Below the pieces are notes generated by a model that was not told the origin of the DNA, made no database searches, and saw only the letters and a list, made by a program, of their open reading frames with translations. Both the position numbers and the translations under genes were made by a program. Positions 1 through 11,446 of a stretch of DNA of 64,000 nt are shown in pieces. Every line of letters starts with the position of its first letter. Position 1 is the first letter of the stretch. The stretch comes from Siphonodentalium dalli (lineage: Eukaryota > Mollusca > Scaphopoda > Gadilida > Siphonodentaliidae): the NCBI GenBank assembly GCA_032622095.1, contig CP136066.1, positions 64,572,609 to 64,636,608 on the forward strand, in the 5' to 3' direction.

Positions 1-394
1 ATAATATATATGCAAACCTTAAAATTGAACAGACCACCGACACAACACGATGATTATAAGGACGAAATAGCGGAGATATTCAGAAGAAAAAGGAAAATCA
101 GGGGAAAATTGTTTTCAAAAAGTTTTATTCTAAAGAGCGTTGTTTATGCCTATCATGGACATTTCCTTTTTATTAAATTCAAGTTTTGAACTATTTAAAT
201 GTGAGACTGACTATCGTTTTTGGATATTCAGATGGTTTAAATGATTCTTCAATAGTGGGTCAATATCCAAGAACTTTTTGTTGTGTAATTGGTAACATAT
301 ATGTACTGAAGCAATAGTTGGTCCACATGTCTCATATAGATAACGTTTACTATATAGGGAGTTTCAATAAATAATCATTCGTTTCTTTATTTGG

Positions 395-790
395 TTCTAA
401 AGGAAGAATCATTTGGTTCTGAAGGAAGAACCAAATATAGTGTTCTGAACCTGTTGGTTTACAAACTGATTTCATCATGCGGAACCAATTAACGTGTTCA
501 GAACCTACTGGCTACAAATACGGGACATATCAGAACCGTCCGTTCCAGAATTTTTGTAACGAGAAAAGAATAATTTGGTTCCCAAACGGTTCTACACAAG
601 TAACCAAAGGTGGTGTTCAGAGCCTACTGCTTCACAAATTGGTTCATCATGGGGAACCAAGCAAATAATAAATTGGTTGGCACTATGTTGGTCCCAACCG
701 GTCTGGAACCAACTGGTATTTTGGCTACCAATAACCGAGTGGTTCCCTACTTTGGTTACTAATACGGGACAAGCTGAAGAACCAATGAAA
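395..790. repeat. Degenerate GGTTC-type dyad repeat
   Basis: Motifs such as GGTTCTGAA, TTCAGAACC and GGAACCAA recur in both orientations every 40-80 bases. The partner arm has the same pattern at 28,200-28,360 and 28,855-28,920, where it is split by a LINE insertion. No coding evidence; the short open frames here are produced by the repeat. Confidence 0.5.
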
Positions 791-1378
791 AACCAGTTGG
801 TTACAAATAATTATAAAAGTGTATATATGATATATGCGCCATGCGTACATACATTTAGAATGTCGAACTATGATACAGCAGCTAATAACGTTCGCCGAAC
901 GTCGCTGGATGAATTGCAGCAACAACCTCTTTTGGTAAGAAGACGGACAATCTACAGCTGTTTAATGAACATCTGACATACATTATGCATTTGTGAAAAT
1001 GAGTTTATGTGGGCGCCAGCTGCCATGTTTTTCGTCGAAAATGTGTTCAATTTCAATGACTCCCATGTAGAGGGGGTTGTAAACATGCCTGTGAATTTTC
1101 AAAACATTTATCCAATAACTGTAGGCTGCGTAATGTGCCGATGGATTCATATGTGAAATCCAAACACGTTGATGTTCTATCGTATTGTTCTGTGTAATGT
1201 AATACTGAGCGAACATTTTATAACAAATAGACAAACTTGACAGTTTATTGATAACCAAAGTTAGCTTTTAACTGATTAACCAAGTTGCACATTGAAGCGA
1301 TCACTTAGCGAGGCTTTGTAAAATGAACTATTATGCAAAGAATGAACAAATTGGTTTATCACTATACTGTGACCAGTT
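791..1378. other. Non-coding arm sequence, no gene seen
   Basis: Part of the left arm. Positions 860-1255 have no obvious partner in the right arm, which carries CGCTCTTTATT-motif sequence at 27,880-28,140 instead. From 1262 the arms align again. No exon or RNA gene was recognised. Confidence 0.5.
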
Positions 1379-1810
1379 AAAGGTCCACTTAATTTTCTAA
1401 TCATCATATCACATTATATACAACATAGTCCATATTGTATACTATTTGAAAACGGAAGATACACAACATTGTACTGTCAACTTATACGGTCGAATAATCT
1501 ATGAACATGTTGTTTTTATCAAGGTACCGAGGTGTATTATGTGCTTAATTTCGATCTGGTCTGTACTGCCAGCCTATTATTCTCAATGAAAGAGGAATAA
1601 CTCTATCCCATAGTTGTGAATTAACGGTAAATAACGGGGGAAGTCTTGGTGTGAATCTGATAATCTGTCACTAGGTGGACACTTCTAGGCCACAAATATT
1701 CCGTATTCCGATAGAATATATATAATTTTGGTTCCTCTTCCAACTGCTATATAATATTGAACACGTTGCATAGAATGTGATCTGGGCATTCGAAAATTAA
1801 TTTGGCCTTT
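1379..1810. mobile_element. Short element with terminal inverted repeats
   Basis: The left end reads AAAGGTCCACTTAATTTTC and the right end, reversed, reads AAAGGCCAAATTAATTTTC, giving terminal inverted repeats of about 20 bp or more. The interior is non-coding. The partner arm has the same element at 27,315-27,746, so the insertion predates the inverted duplication. Half-length relatives lie at 14,806-15,040 and 19,500-19,740. Confidence 0.6.
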
Positions 1811-2151
1811 TATTACTGTATGGCGGGTAGAAAGCAATTTGACTAAATAAACCAAACAATCTGAAGAGCAAATAGAGATTGACGTTTGACGATAATTTAG
1901 ATATTAATCTGATTGATTAGAACTAAAAAACAGAACATTAAAAAATGATATATACAATGTTAACGCCAAACGTCCATTACGATACCAAACGTCAAAAGTG
2001 TCGCAATTGATGCTTTCGCGATCAATGGCAAAGCTGGGAATTAGTCAGCAAAATACACCCCTTTACCATCACCATTTCCAAATGTCGTATTTCACACAGT
2101 TTCACCGTACTGATCACTCTTCAGCATTAATTTCGTTTTCGTGCATGGTAT

Positions 2152-2848
2152 TGTAATAGAGTGATATACTAGACTGAATGAATCTACCAGTTTTTCGTAT
2201 TTATTTATCAGCATTATTTCCATGCGTGGGCAGCATACCTTGTTTGTAAGCCACGTTTTGATTGGTTGCTTTTGTATTTTGGGAGATTCCTAAAAGAGGA
2301 ATATAGCTTCGAATATGGAGTCAGCATTTTGATAAATAATTGTTCGTTTTGTAATTATTATTGCATCAGCACTACTTCTAACTCTTCCATACCCATTATG
2401 TTATGAAACATATTATTAAACTGGTGTTGGAATAAGTCTGGCACAATCATAGGTTTGAATTCAAGGTGATGGAAATTGTAATTTCTCACAGCAATAGTTT
2501 CACTGACACCTGTTGAGGATAGAGTTATCGTTCGTTCGTTCATTGGCAGAGTTGCTTTTCTTAGTCCGTGCGTGATTGTCTAGCAGCCATTTTTCTTATG
2601 CTGTCTTGTGTTGGACACAAGATTACTGGTTTCTTGTAGTTTCTTGAAGTAATACTTCAAAAAATATGGTGGCGATGTTCACGTTTGAGCTATGAAGGTT
2701 AAAGATGGCGAGTTATTGTCACATTGATGATAGCTGAGAAATTTGTCATCTGATGTACATCATGATTCGCAGACTGTCCAAATGATGTGATTTAATTAAA
2801 TGGTTTGAAGAACCCGTGTGTCTATACATCCATATACCACCGGTTACA
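2152..2848 (+). repeat. 5' long terminal repeat
   Basis: Starts TGTAATAGAG and ends CCGGTTACA, so the terminal five bases are inverted repeats (TGTAA/TTACA). It is near-identical to 5685-6479 apart from small tandem duplications in the latter. At 697 bp it is a normal LTR size. Confidence 0.85.
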
Positions 2849-2851
2849 AAA

Positions 2852-2869
2852 TGGGGGCTCGTCCGGGAT
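2852..2869 (+). other. Primer binding site, tRNA-Pro type
   Basis: TGGGGGCTCGTCCGGGAT lies three bases after the first LTR. Known: this 18-mer is the complement of the tRNA-Pro 3' end that primes several retroelements. Its position directly after an LTR makes coincidence unlikely. Confidence 0.88.
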
Positions 2870-3365
2870 GTTTCGTCTGTGAATGTGTTGGTCGATGGAT
2901 TTTATGTTACTTAGATTTTCTCTGCAACAAATTGCTATAACAAAAATGAAATGGCTCCAAAAAAATCCCGATTGGCTACAAAAAGTGGCACCTAGCTTTT
3001 TGGCATTTGGCAATTGGTACCCATCGGGCATGTACTAAAGCTTGCAGTCAATCGGTCGGAAACAAAACATACATCGATATCCGGTCGCGACATAGCTAAT
3101 TGGGTCCTAATTGAAAGCGTATAATAGATTCTCCGCTTATGTCAGATCGTCTTATTTTATAGCAGTGGTGAAAGGGTTTCGAATATCTACTCGATAATAA
3201 CACTAAGTACGGCTATTGACTCCAATTTGACAAACATTAACCAAACAGAGGACTTCCTGAAGTCTACATCGGTAGGAAGCTGTGTATTGATAGTAGGTGT
3301 TAGATAAATTATCATAAATATGTCCTTCGTAACTCAGCTTTCACAAACTGTGACATACAGCAAAT

Positions 3366-3810
3366 ATGAATCGTAAGCGCAAGTTAGATTTCAACAACGA
3401 TGCCTCAGACACGCAACATCCTTCTAAAATGAAGAAAGTTACTGATTTCTTCGGACATTAGACATTACCGATAGTCCAAATACAGTGGTTGATTTAACAT
3501 CGACGTGTGCTACAACACCTAAACCGAGCAACATACTAGTGTCCAATGTCACGAGAACGCCACAAAAAGTTGCAAGTTCGCCAAAACGAAAATTCCGAAA
3601 TTAGTGGAAAATATCTCGCGAATGGCAATCATTCGATGGAGACAAAACTGATATGTTCTGTTCTGCATGCCGTGCTGGGAATGTTACCAACGTGTTCGTA
3701 TCTGGCTGTAGTATCATGAAGAAAGATCTTATTCTGAAACACGAGCTTACCAAAGGCATGTGTACTACTTGGAATCAAATTAGATTTAAATATCACGCTA
3801 TGTACAACGG
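3366..3810 (+). pseudogene. Broken TTF-type zinc-finger / hAT-like fragment
   Basis: The frame beginning MNRKRKLDF near 3366 continues to MKKVTDFF and then stops. A further frame from about 3580 reads KFRN, stop, WKISREWQSFDGDK, followed by MFCSACRAG, NVFVSGCS and KKDLILKHE. This order (W..FDG, CxxC, FV.G, KKD.L.KH) resembles the N-terminal TTF-type zinc finger of ZNF862-like, hAT-derived proteins, from memory of the family. Stop codons show it is not functional. It lies inside the LTR element and may be a captured fragment. Other origins are possible. Confidence 0.5.
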
Positions 3811-4139
3811 GGAGTAACTCTATCATTCATTATGTCATTATTTTCACACACAATTGTATATGATAAGTCACAAGTTTGGCATTGACGGAAAGTGCCGAGG
3901 ACATCCGATTGTTTAAAATGGGATGTAACTCTACCATTTATGTCATCATTATTGTTAGTCGAAACTTCTCGGGTTTACTCGGATCGTCCGAAATTTGCGG
4001 TACGAAATCTTCAATATTAATTTTGACAAAGTGTTATTGTTACTAAAAGAATGGTAATTAAATATATTTAATGGCATAGTTATTGTTACATACAACTGTA
4101 TGCGGGCTTCATACTATAACGTCATATTTATTGTAGGAA

Positions 4140-4440
4140 TAAACTCGCACCATGCCGCTGTACAAACACTCCGAGACTGCAAATTGGTGAAGAATGCTCA
4201 AACAACTGTCCTGTCCTGCCCAAGGCTGAAAAATCCATCACTGCCGCTATGAAAAACGTCTACTTCATGCTTGTTTTTTTGTTTTTTTGGAAAACCAAAT
4301 TCAAAAGTGGCACCAAAAAATATTAGTCGGAATAAAGTGGCAACAGAAAGTATAAAGTGGCTCTAAAAATAATGCAATTGGCAACAGTGTTGGCACCTCG
4401 GAATTTTGGGCCAGTGCGAGCCCTGACACCAGGAATAGTG
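4140..4440 (+). pseudogene. Possible continuation of the zinc-finger-like fragment
   Basis: One frame around 4210-4265 reads AEKSITAAMKNVYFM. This is similar in spacing to SKAEQSIASAMKQF at 60,865-60,910 elsewhere in the window. Both may be remnants of the same ZNF862-like coding family. From 4300 the sequence repeats short AAAGTGGCACC-like phrases also found at 2940-3000. Too short for a firm call. Confidence 0.25.
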
Positions 4441-4854
4441 GACTCTGTGATGTCAGGATTCTGTTTTCAGTGCACTTTTGTGTTTAAAAACTTTTAGAAG
4501 TTTGACATTAATAACTTCAAACAATTAACTATCTGAATGTATTATTATTTCAATATAAAATCTACATTAATCTTGGATTTGATCAATGAAATGAACTATG
4601 AATATTGATGCAGTAATTGTAAACAATTTATGATTTAATCTTACTGTGCTGACTTGTAGTTTAAATTTAGATACTATGACTTAAACAAGAGTCAATTTGA
4701 GTGCCCAGTAAAATTGTTCTCCATTGAAATACACTGGTAGAAATATAGAATGAGTCGATAAGTTTATACTTTATATTAAAGACCTATCCTCTTCAGGCAA
4801 CTGTGCACATTCTTTAATACTAACTGTTGTGATTGCACTAACCTGTATACATTC

Positions 4855-5311
4855 ATGAGTGAACACAGATTATACTATCCTGACATAAAATGGTGGTGCA
4901 AAAGTGGTGGCAAAGCAGCAGACCAGTTGAAATTCACAAAGAAACGATTGCATTTATTAAATAAATTTAATGATGTTAAACTGGTCATTTGGCTTGGAAC
5001 TTGTGATTTGTCTTATAAAGAAGGCCCCTTTATATATTTACATTCACAGGAAGACAAAGCCAGTAAATTAATTGACTCATTTCAACATATTGTGAATTCT
5101 GTGAGTAGATATTCAAACATTTCTGTTGGATATTATACCACCAATTAGCCTTGTTAAATGGATATCTTCAGGTGACCATGTAATGTCTCAGGTTACTGAT
5201 ACTTCCTGGAATGTAAAAACTTCATTACTTGAAACTCTAGCTGCCAAAGGTGTTTTTTCTAAGTCCTCGAAGGTTGTATCAATTGACATCCTTAACTCGT
5301 TAATACAATGA
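4855..5311 (+). pseudogene. Fragment resembling SGNH-hydrolase-like protein
   Basis: A 97-residue open frame contains VKLVIWLGTCDLSYKEGPF, followed by a region rich in D, S and N and ending SVGYYTTN. The overlapping +1-type frame continues as PPISLVKW, so one frameshift would join the two. The TCDL block and the PPISL continuation recall SGNH/GDSL-like domains found in some retroelements and invertebrate repeats. That is memory-based and weak. No catalytic Ser or His block is clear. It sits inside the LTR element. Confidence 0.3.
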
Positions 5312-5672
5312 TGAACAATAGTATCTCTGAATTGTTCCCCATTAATTATATTAGTGTTTTTCAGATGAGTGTGTCTGTTTGACATTTTCTTCTGAATACC
5401 TGTCAGTGAGGACTGCCTCGCTACAACTGCATTCATAGACCATCTGATGAACCGCAGGTATTCAGAGTGCGGATGTTATACAGATTTATACGTTTGGAAT
5501 ATGTGTTCTACTGGGTTACTGATTTTATTTACACTTTATATTTATGAATGTTACATATGTAAGTTTCGTGTGTTTTGTCTGGCTAAGTATTTTGTTATTT
5601 AGAGACACTTTATTGCAGTTTCAGATATGATAATACTTTCTAGTTAAATGTCCAGGAGGCCATTTTTCATTT

Positions 5673-5684
5673 GGAATGGGAGAA
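5673..5684 (+). other. Polypurine tract
   Basis: GGAATGGGAGAA immediately precedes the second LTR, the expected position of the plus-strand primer in LTR elements. Confidence 0.7.
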
Positions 5685-6479
5685 TATAATAGAGTGATAT
5701 AATAGACTGAATGAATATACCATAGAGTGATATAATAGACTGAATGAATCTACCAGTTTTTCGTATTTATTTATCAGCATTACTTCCACGCGTTGACAGC
5801 CATACCTTGTTTGTAAACCAGTTTTTCGTATTTATTTATCAGCATTATTCCCATGCGTGGGCAGCATACCTTGTTTGTAAGCCACGTTTTGATTGGTTGC
5901 TTTTGTATTTTGGTAGATTCCTAAAAGAGGAATATAGCTTCGATTATGGAGTCAGCATTTTGATAAATGATTGTTCGCTTTGTAATTATTATTGCATCAG
6001 CACAACTTCTAACTCTTCCATACCAATTCTGTTATGAAACATATTATTAAACTGGTGTTGGAATAACTCAGGCACAATCATAGGTTTGAATTCAAGGTGA
6101 TGGAAATTGTAATTTCGAACAGCAACAGTTTCACTGACACCTGTTGAAGATAGAGTTATCGTTCGTTCGTTCATTGGCAGAGTTACTTTTCTTAGTCCGT
6201 GCGTGATTGTCTAGCAGCCATTTTTCTTATGCTGTCTTGTGTTGGACACAAGATGTCTGGTTTCTTGTAGTTTCTTGAAGTAAAACTTCAAGAAATATGG
6301 TGGCGATGTTCATGTTTGAGCCATGAAGGTTAAAGATGGCGAGTTATTGTCACATTGATGATAGCTGAGAAATTTGTCATCTGATGTACATCATGATTAG
6401 CAGACTGTCCAAATGATGTGATTTAATTAAATGGTTTGAAGAACCCGTGTGTCTATACATCCATATACCACCGGTTACA
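5685..6479 (+). repeat. 3' long terminal repeat with internal duplications
   Basis: Matches 2152-2848 closely. It is about 100 bp longer because two segments are tandemly repeated: an ATAGAGTGATATAATAGACTG unit near 5690-5745 and a unit of about 65 bp starting CAGTTTTTCG at 5754 and 5819. It starts TATAATAG where the first LTR starts TGTAATAG, so the terminal dinucleotide has mutated. Confidence 0.82.
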
Positions 6480-7612
6480 TTATGGTAACTATGGGCGCTG
6501 CTAACAGAAAAAAATGAACGGTGTGAGTAGACGGCCAGAGTAGCCTAGTTTCTGACAGTATACTGCGCGGGGTGATGCTTGAAGCGCCACTTCTATACAA
6601 CTTTCATGTACATTTATATAGAGTATGGCTAGCAAGCGTATCCAAGCGCTTTGACAAATAAGACGCACGCATTTAATCGAAAGCGAATGTGGATTAAATT
6701 GTATACAGACAGTTGCTTTTTCTTTGATCGGTCGGAGTAACCAACGACCTATAAATTGAAAAATTATGAAAAATAACGGTACCTTTTCTCAATAACATCG
6801 TTTTGCCCCATCCGAAATGAACACAGCCAAATAATATACACAATCTTCAGGTTTATCTGTATTTTATTCACAGAAACCGAGTTGTAATCTTTAACCAAAG
6901 GCGAGATTGTCTCGGTTCACACTGCCGTGATCACGCCGTTATGTATGTACGAATGTTACTGACAACTAAATTTGGTATCATAACCGGGTTATCAAACAGC
7001 TAGCTTCTTCTCCTGTTGTTCATCACGAGAGTGAGGCCAATAAACGAGAATCACTCATGTTTTCAAACGCCGGTTTTAAATACACAAGGCGTAATGTATA
7101 TTATTAGACCACAACACATGTACCTATTGATTTGAGGTTTTCCCCAGATATAAAATAGACAGCCAATCACTAAGCAGGCCCATTATGTTGTCACAGTCGC
7201 CCGATACTATATTTAGATATTACTGCAGTTGAGAAGGCGTAAACAAAATGAATATAGTTTCTCAATTGGCGCTCGTTTGAATGAAAGACATAAACAACAT
7301 ACAAGCGGAGGATTATAAATGGTTTGTACTCTATGTGTTGGTAGAATATTCAGTTGATAGTTTGTGCGACAAGGTCTGACTGAACTGATGTAACGATTGA
7401 TACACTGCGGTAGCCTATATATTGGAATTGTAAATGTTATACCGATAAATACACACAGCGCGGTATACTGTATGAGAACCGTAAATCTAACCTAAAGCAT
7501 CAGACATTCAAAAGCGGTGCATGGAAAGTTCTCTCTTGATTCGAGGAAACATAGACGTGCTTTGTATGGAAAAAAAACTTGTAAGACGTTTATTCGGCAA
7601 AGGACGTTAAGA
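6480..7612 (+). other. 5' flank of RBR gene copy 1, arm sequence
   Basis: This aligns in reverse with 25,346-26,951 of the right arm. No other gene was recognised. It should contain the promoter of the gene starting at 7613, but no convincing TATA or initiator could be singled out. An in-frame upstream ATG at 7517 would add 32 residues. Confidence 0.45.
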
Positions 7613-8353
7613 ATGTCTTCTTCGGAGTATGTTATAAATCAAACGATTCGTCACACTCGACCGCGAGGCTTTTGGGGAACGACCCAGCTAGATACACATG
7701 TCACAGACTCAGATACATGTACCAAGTCCCCGGACGATGAACAAAATGAGGGAATCATTGAAGAAGATAACCTGAATGACAACGGCGAAGACGACGAAGA
7801 TTTCGACTTAGATCTTGTTTCTGATACCGATTCCGACGAGGATTCCGATATTGATTCAGATGAGGCTTGTTGTCGTGTGTGTTTCGATACAACCGATACA
7901 CAAGAATTGTCATGTTGCGATAATCCAGTCTGTGATGCGTGTCTTCGTATTTATTTCGACGCGGAACTGATGGCGGGTAAAGGTCGGATTGATTGCCCTG
8001 TGTGTTCTACGCCACTGGGAGAGGATTTCGTCGACGGCTACCTTTCAGATGATTCCAAACTTCGTTTGATTCAGAATAAAGTTGACATTTCTCGGGACCC
8101 TGACAGAAAGACCTGCCCCTGTTGTAGACTCGTGACAGACCGAAGTGAAGTGCCAAATGTTTCAAAGAGATCAAACGGCGTTCCTGTTAAATGCTGTGCG
8201 TGTGATTTTCAGTGGTGCTTCGAGTGTCATGGACCTTACCATGATGGGAAAACATGTTCCAATTTCTCGGGGAAAGGTGACGCTCAACTGAATAGGTGGG
8301 CTAAACGCTACCAGGAGGACCAGAAAAATGCACGTATATGTCCAGGGTGCAAG
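7613..8353 (+). CDS. RBR E3 ubiquitin ligase copy 1, exon 1
   Basis: First exon of a RING-between-RING E3 ligase, most like RNF217-type proteins. These enzymes take ubiquitin from an E2 at RING1 and pass it through a cysteine in Rcat to the substrate. Of about 347 residues in all, this exon gives 1-247: a Ser/Asp/Glu-rich acidic stretch (about 43-84), RING1 (about 87-131, starting CCRVCFD and ending CPVC), an IBR domain (about 168-215, CPCC ... CFECHGPYH ... C) and the first Rcat pair CPGC at 243-246. The start at 7613 was chosen because the paralogue at 25345 begins at the equivalent Met; an upstream in-frame Met at 7517 is possible. The donor is AAG|GTATTT, phase 0. The gene lies in the left arm of the inverted duplication, and intron 1 contains a TA-element. 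Confidence 0.85.
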
Positions 8354-8392
8354 GTATTTATATATATTCTCCTAGATATAATTATTTATCTA

Positions 8393-8605
8393 CAGTTATG
8401 TCCAAAGTAATTGACCACTTACCCACAGCAGAATAATGGGTATTTTTTCAGGATTTAGTCGGAAATATGGCTTGTTGCCATTCATCGGAAAGCTCTCGCC
8501 GAGAGCTTTCCAATGAATGGCAACAAGCCATATTTCCGACTAAATCCTGAAAAAGTACCCATAATTCTGCTGTGGTTAAGTGGTCTATTACTTTGGGCAT
8601 TACTG
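8393..8605. mobile_element. Palindromic TA-flanked MITE (family P, copy 1)
   Basis: A near-perfect hairpin of 213 bp flanked by TA on both sides, with ends of the CAGTTATG / CATTACTG kind. The arms meet at an AAGCTCTC/GAGAGCTTT centre near 8500. The right arm reads AGTAAATAGATAAA at the matching site (near 24,565), the empty target with a single TA. TA duplication and CAGT ends fit a Tc1/mariner-pogo type origin. It lies in intron 1 of the RBR gene. Confidence 0.85.
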
Positions 8606-9407
8606 TATTTACTAGTGTGCTCTGTTCAATTTGGTTGGTCGATAGCTCAAGATTAATCCGTATTATGTAGTTAACACCGAGCCCCGTGATATTTCTGGGA
8701 ACCACACATAATTGTTTCCGCATTGTGTATTTGTCAAACAACGGAGAGGGATACTGTCGCCTCGATTCCGGAATATCGTATTGTCGCTTACTCCACAACG
8801 CAGAAGTAAACCTCACGATATTTTCAAAACAGTAATTTTCCGTATTGTGTATTTATCAAACAAAGGAGATGAATGATTTAAGTTTCAATCTGAGTAAAGA
8901 GTTTGATATCAGTATTTGTTAAGGAATATCGAATATCAAATTTCGAAAAAAAACACAATATAAATAATAAGCAACTTGTTGCGGTATCCAAGTGTGCCTA
9001 CCTGCTAAACAAGCTAGATAAAACATCATAATTGATACTGTTGACACCCGAAACTACGAGCGTATCTCAATTTCATGTTTTGTCAGATTCAATGTAAACA
9101 TGTGTCACAAATTGGCCCAATAAAACATCTCATGGATATCTTACAACCAGGCCAGATAGCAGGCAGTTCACACGGATTACTTTGATTATATTAATCTGTC
9201 TGTGACAGGCAACTGACCACCTCACTGGCTGGATTAGGTGACTGGGAAGGCATGAATGTCGACAATGGCCCTCTGACTGGGCTGACTCTTTTCAATCACT
9301 GTCGACACATTTGAAAATCACCGGAGATACGTTTATAAGAATACAAACTCATTTGACGTCGCGACATATTCGATGAGCTGTTTAGATAACTAAGATGGCA
9401 CTGTTTC

Positions 9408-9466
<59 letters not shown>

Positions 9467-10093
9467 CATACTATGGGTGATTATCACTAAATCCAGCATT
9501 CTGATTGGTCGGCGCCCACGTGGCTAGTTGCAATTATTTCTCGGTGAACGCTCAACAGCTCATAACTGCAGCCTCATAACAACATCGACGCGTCATAGGT
9601 TTTGGAAAGACGAACGCGTAATGTTTGGGCGCATTTGGACTAGCGCAGGATTGACTTAATAAATCATCGGGTTTCAATATAAAGAGAAATTGTTCCTGTT
9701 AACTTTTGCCAAGGGTGCTATGGGATATTTTGGGCTGGGTTTGTCACGATACACTTTTCGATTTAAATACATTTACAAAAGTGGCTTTTTCGCTAAATGT
9801 ATATAAATATAAGGATTAACTGTCATGTGGACTGTTTTTATTGAGATGTAACCACGAGGTGAGTGGTCATAACTTGTATGTAAAACCCTTCGGTGTAAAA
9901 CAGCATTATCCCAACCGATTTCACTAGCTGGTTTACGACGAAGGAAACTTGGACTAATAATACACGAGCTTCGTGTATCACGTCGCTGTTTTATATATAA
10001 ACCCAGCTGATGAATATAGGCCCTATATTCATGGTCATAGTTCTCACTTACAACTCTACTGTACTATAATCGTCTTGTTGTTTCCTATTCTAG
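8606..10093 (+). other. Rest of RBR intron 1, with (TA)n microsatellite
   Basis: Positions 8633-9365 match the right arm in reverse (23,794-23,030). A (TA)n run of about 53 bases lies at 9411-9463. From 9464 to 10,093 no partner was found in the right arm, which has a deletion or replacement here. No other gene seen. Confidence 0.6.
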
Positions 10094-10214
10094 GGATACG
10101 TGCAGCTGAACTATGGCTGTAATAACATGGATTGCTGGTGTGGCACCCAATTCTGCTACAAATGTGGAAAAATTAATGGATCACAAATAAAATGCAGATG
10201 TGACTGGATAAATG
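10094..10214 (+). CDS. RBR E3 ligase copy 1, exon 2 (Rcat)
   Basis: This 121-bp exon follows acceptor TATTCTAG and ends before GTTAGT, phase 0 in and phase 1 out. It encodes residues 248-287: GYVQLNYGCNNMDCWCGTQF, then CYKCG and KCRCDW. The spacing from CPGC (end of exon 1) to the next Cys is nine residues, as in known Rcat domains. The predicted catalytic Cys is residue 256. Known family members usually have C-x-H-M here; this protein has C-N-N-M, so the conserved His is Asn at 258. The remaining zinc ligands look complete. No equivalent exon was found in copy 2. Confidence 0.82.
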
Positions 10215-10276
10215 GTTAGTACTGCTTAATGGCTTGTTCCTACAGTCGATACCAATTGGAATCGTGAACAGTCGAA

Positions 10277-11207
10277 ATAGTCCAAGTCTTCTCGTACTAA
10301 AACTAGCTAAGATTTTGGGATGGAGATGCTAGTGTTTAGTCCGAGTTCCAGGCCCATGCATTTCTATGACACGAGTTACGCCCAGGATCTGTGGCGGGAA
10401 TCTGTGGTGTATTTTACTCGATTTACCTAACAAAGCAATACATGATGCTATATACATCGGAAAGAGTGACATCTTATGGTCATAATGGTGTATAATAATC
10501 TAACTTTAATGTTAAATTACACATATCATATTCAGGTTGATTGCCACAAACATCGTAGTTTTTTCTGTTTGTTTACTTAACTGAAAGCCGAACTCAGGTT
10601 CCGAAGAACTTCGGCATTGTCCGGTGTTTGTTTTGGCCGAGACGAATTTCGATACAAACAAAATGGCGGCCCCCATGATATTCTAATGGTCATTGTGTTT
10701 ACACTGTTTTAAACTGTGAGATGGTTATAATTCCCGTAATTTATTTAATGTATTACATTTATATCTTCAATATGTATTTAATCTACGTATTTATTTGATT
10801 ATTGTCACGTATAATTACGAGTACAATGGAGAATTCATCGTGCGTGGTTGATTGAAAATCTACGGAATATTTTCACCGGAAAATGCCGAACGCAGTTCGC
10901 AAGGTCAACTGAGTTCGCATACTTTAAAAAATATGTAAACACTGCGGCAAAAGTTTCTTTTCACATTAAATTACCGCTTTCAATTCACAACCGATGTGGG
11001 TTTCAGATCAAATAGCATGTCTTCTGCGGAAACTATCCGTTTATTGTAGCAATTGTGATATTTTATTTCATATAATTGTGGTTTTATTTGAGCGGGTCAC
11101 TAACGCTTAAGTCGTATCTTAGAAATGCATGGGCCTGGAACTCGGACTAAACACTAGCATCTCCATACCAAAATCTTAGCTAGTTTTAGTACGAGAAGAC
11201 TTGGACT
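10277..11207. mobile_element. Likely Mutator-like non-autonomous element
   Basis: A 931-bp insertion in intron 2 of the RBR gene. It has terminal inverted repeats of about 85 bp (starting AGTCCAAGTCTTCTCG on both ends) and is flanked by a perfect 9-bp direct repeat, ACAGTCGAA, at 10268-10276 and 11208-11216. Long TIRs and a 9-bp target duplication are hallmarks of Mutator-like elements. No transposase frame is seen inside. Confidence 0.8.
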
Positions 11208-11446
11208 ACAGTCGAACGCGTGACGGCTTGAATCTTCAATTCATTTAACATTATAAAAGTAATGATTGCGTCTCTTAATGGCTGCTCTGCAGGGTAGCTT
11301 ACAACGCCATCATATTTGGTGTAAATAGTTTAACAATACATGATTCCCTCAACCAGTTGCAACGATAATACGAGGATACGTATTGGGCGCGTTTGTGAAT
11401 GGTTCAACATATTGTGATATATCCTTAATTTGTCATCTATTCACAG

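Larger units (their letters stand above)
2152..6479 (+). mobile_element. LTR retrotransposon, non-autonomous or decayed
   Basis: A 4.3-kb insertion bounded by direct long terminal repeats (2152-2848 and 5685-6479) with TG...CA style ends. A tRNA-type primer binding site follows the first LTR and a polypurine tract precedes the second. The interior is only about 2.8 kb and has no recognisable gag, protease, reverse transcriptase or integrase. It holds fragments that look transposase- or host-derived (3366-3810, 4140-4300, 4855-5311). The right arm lacks the element and shows the empty site near 26,952, so insertion followed the duplication. The flanks suggest a short imperfect target duplication (TAT shared). 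Confidence 0.85.

Noticed and set aside
2152-6479. LTR element as an endogenous retrovirus with envelope
   Set aside because: No gag, pol or env coding sequence could be recognised; only LTRs, primer site and unrelated fragments are visible.
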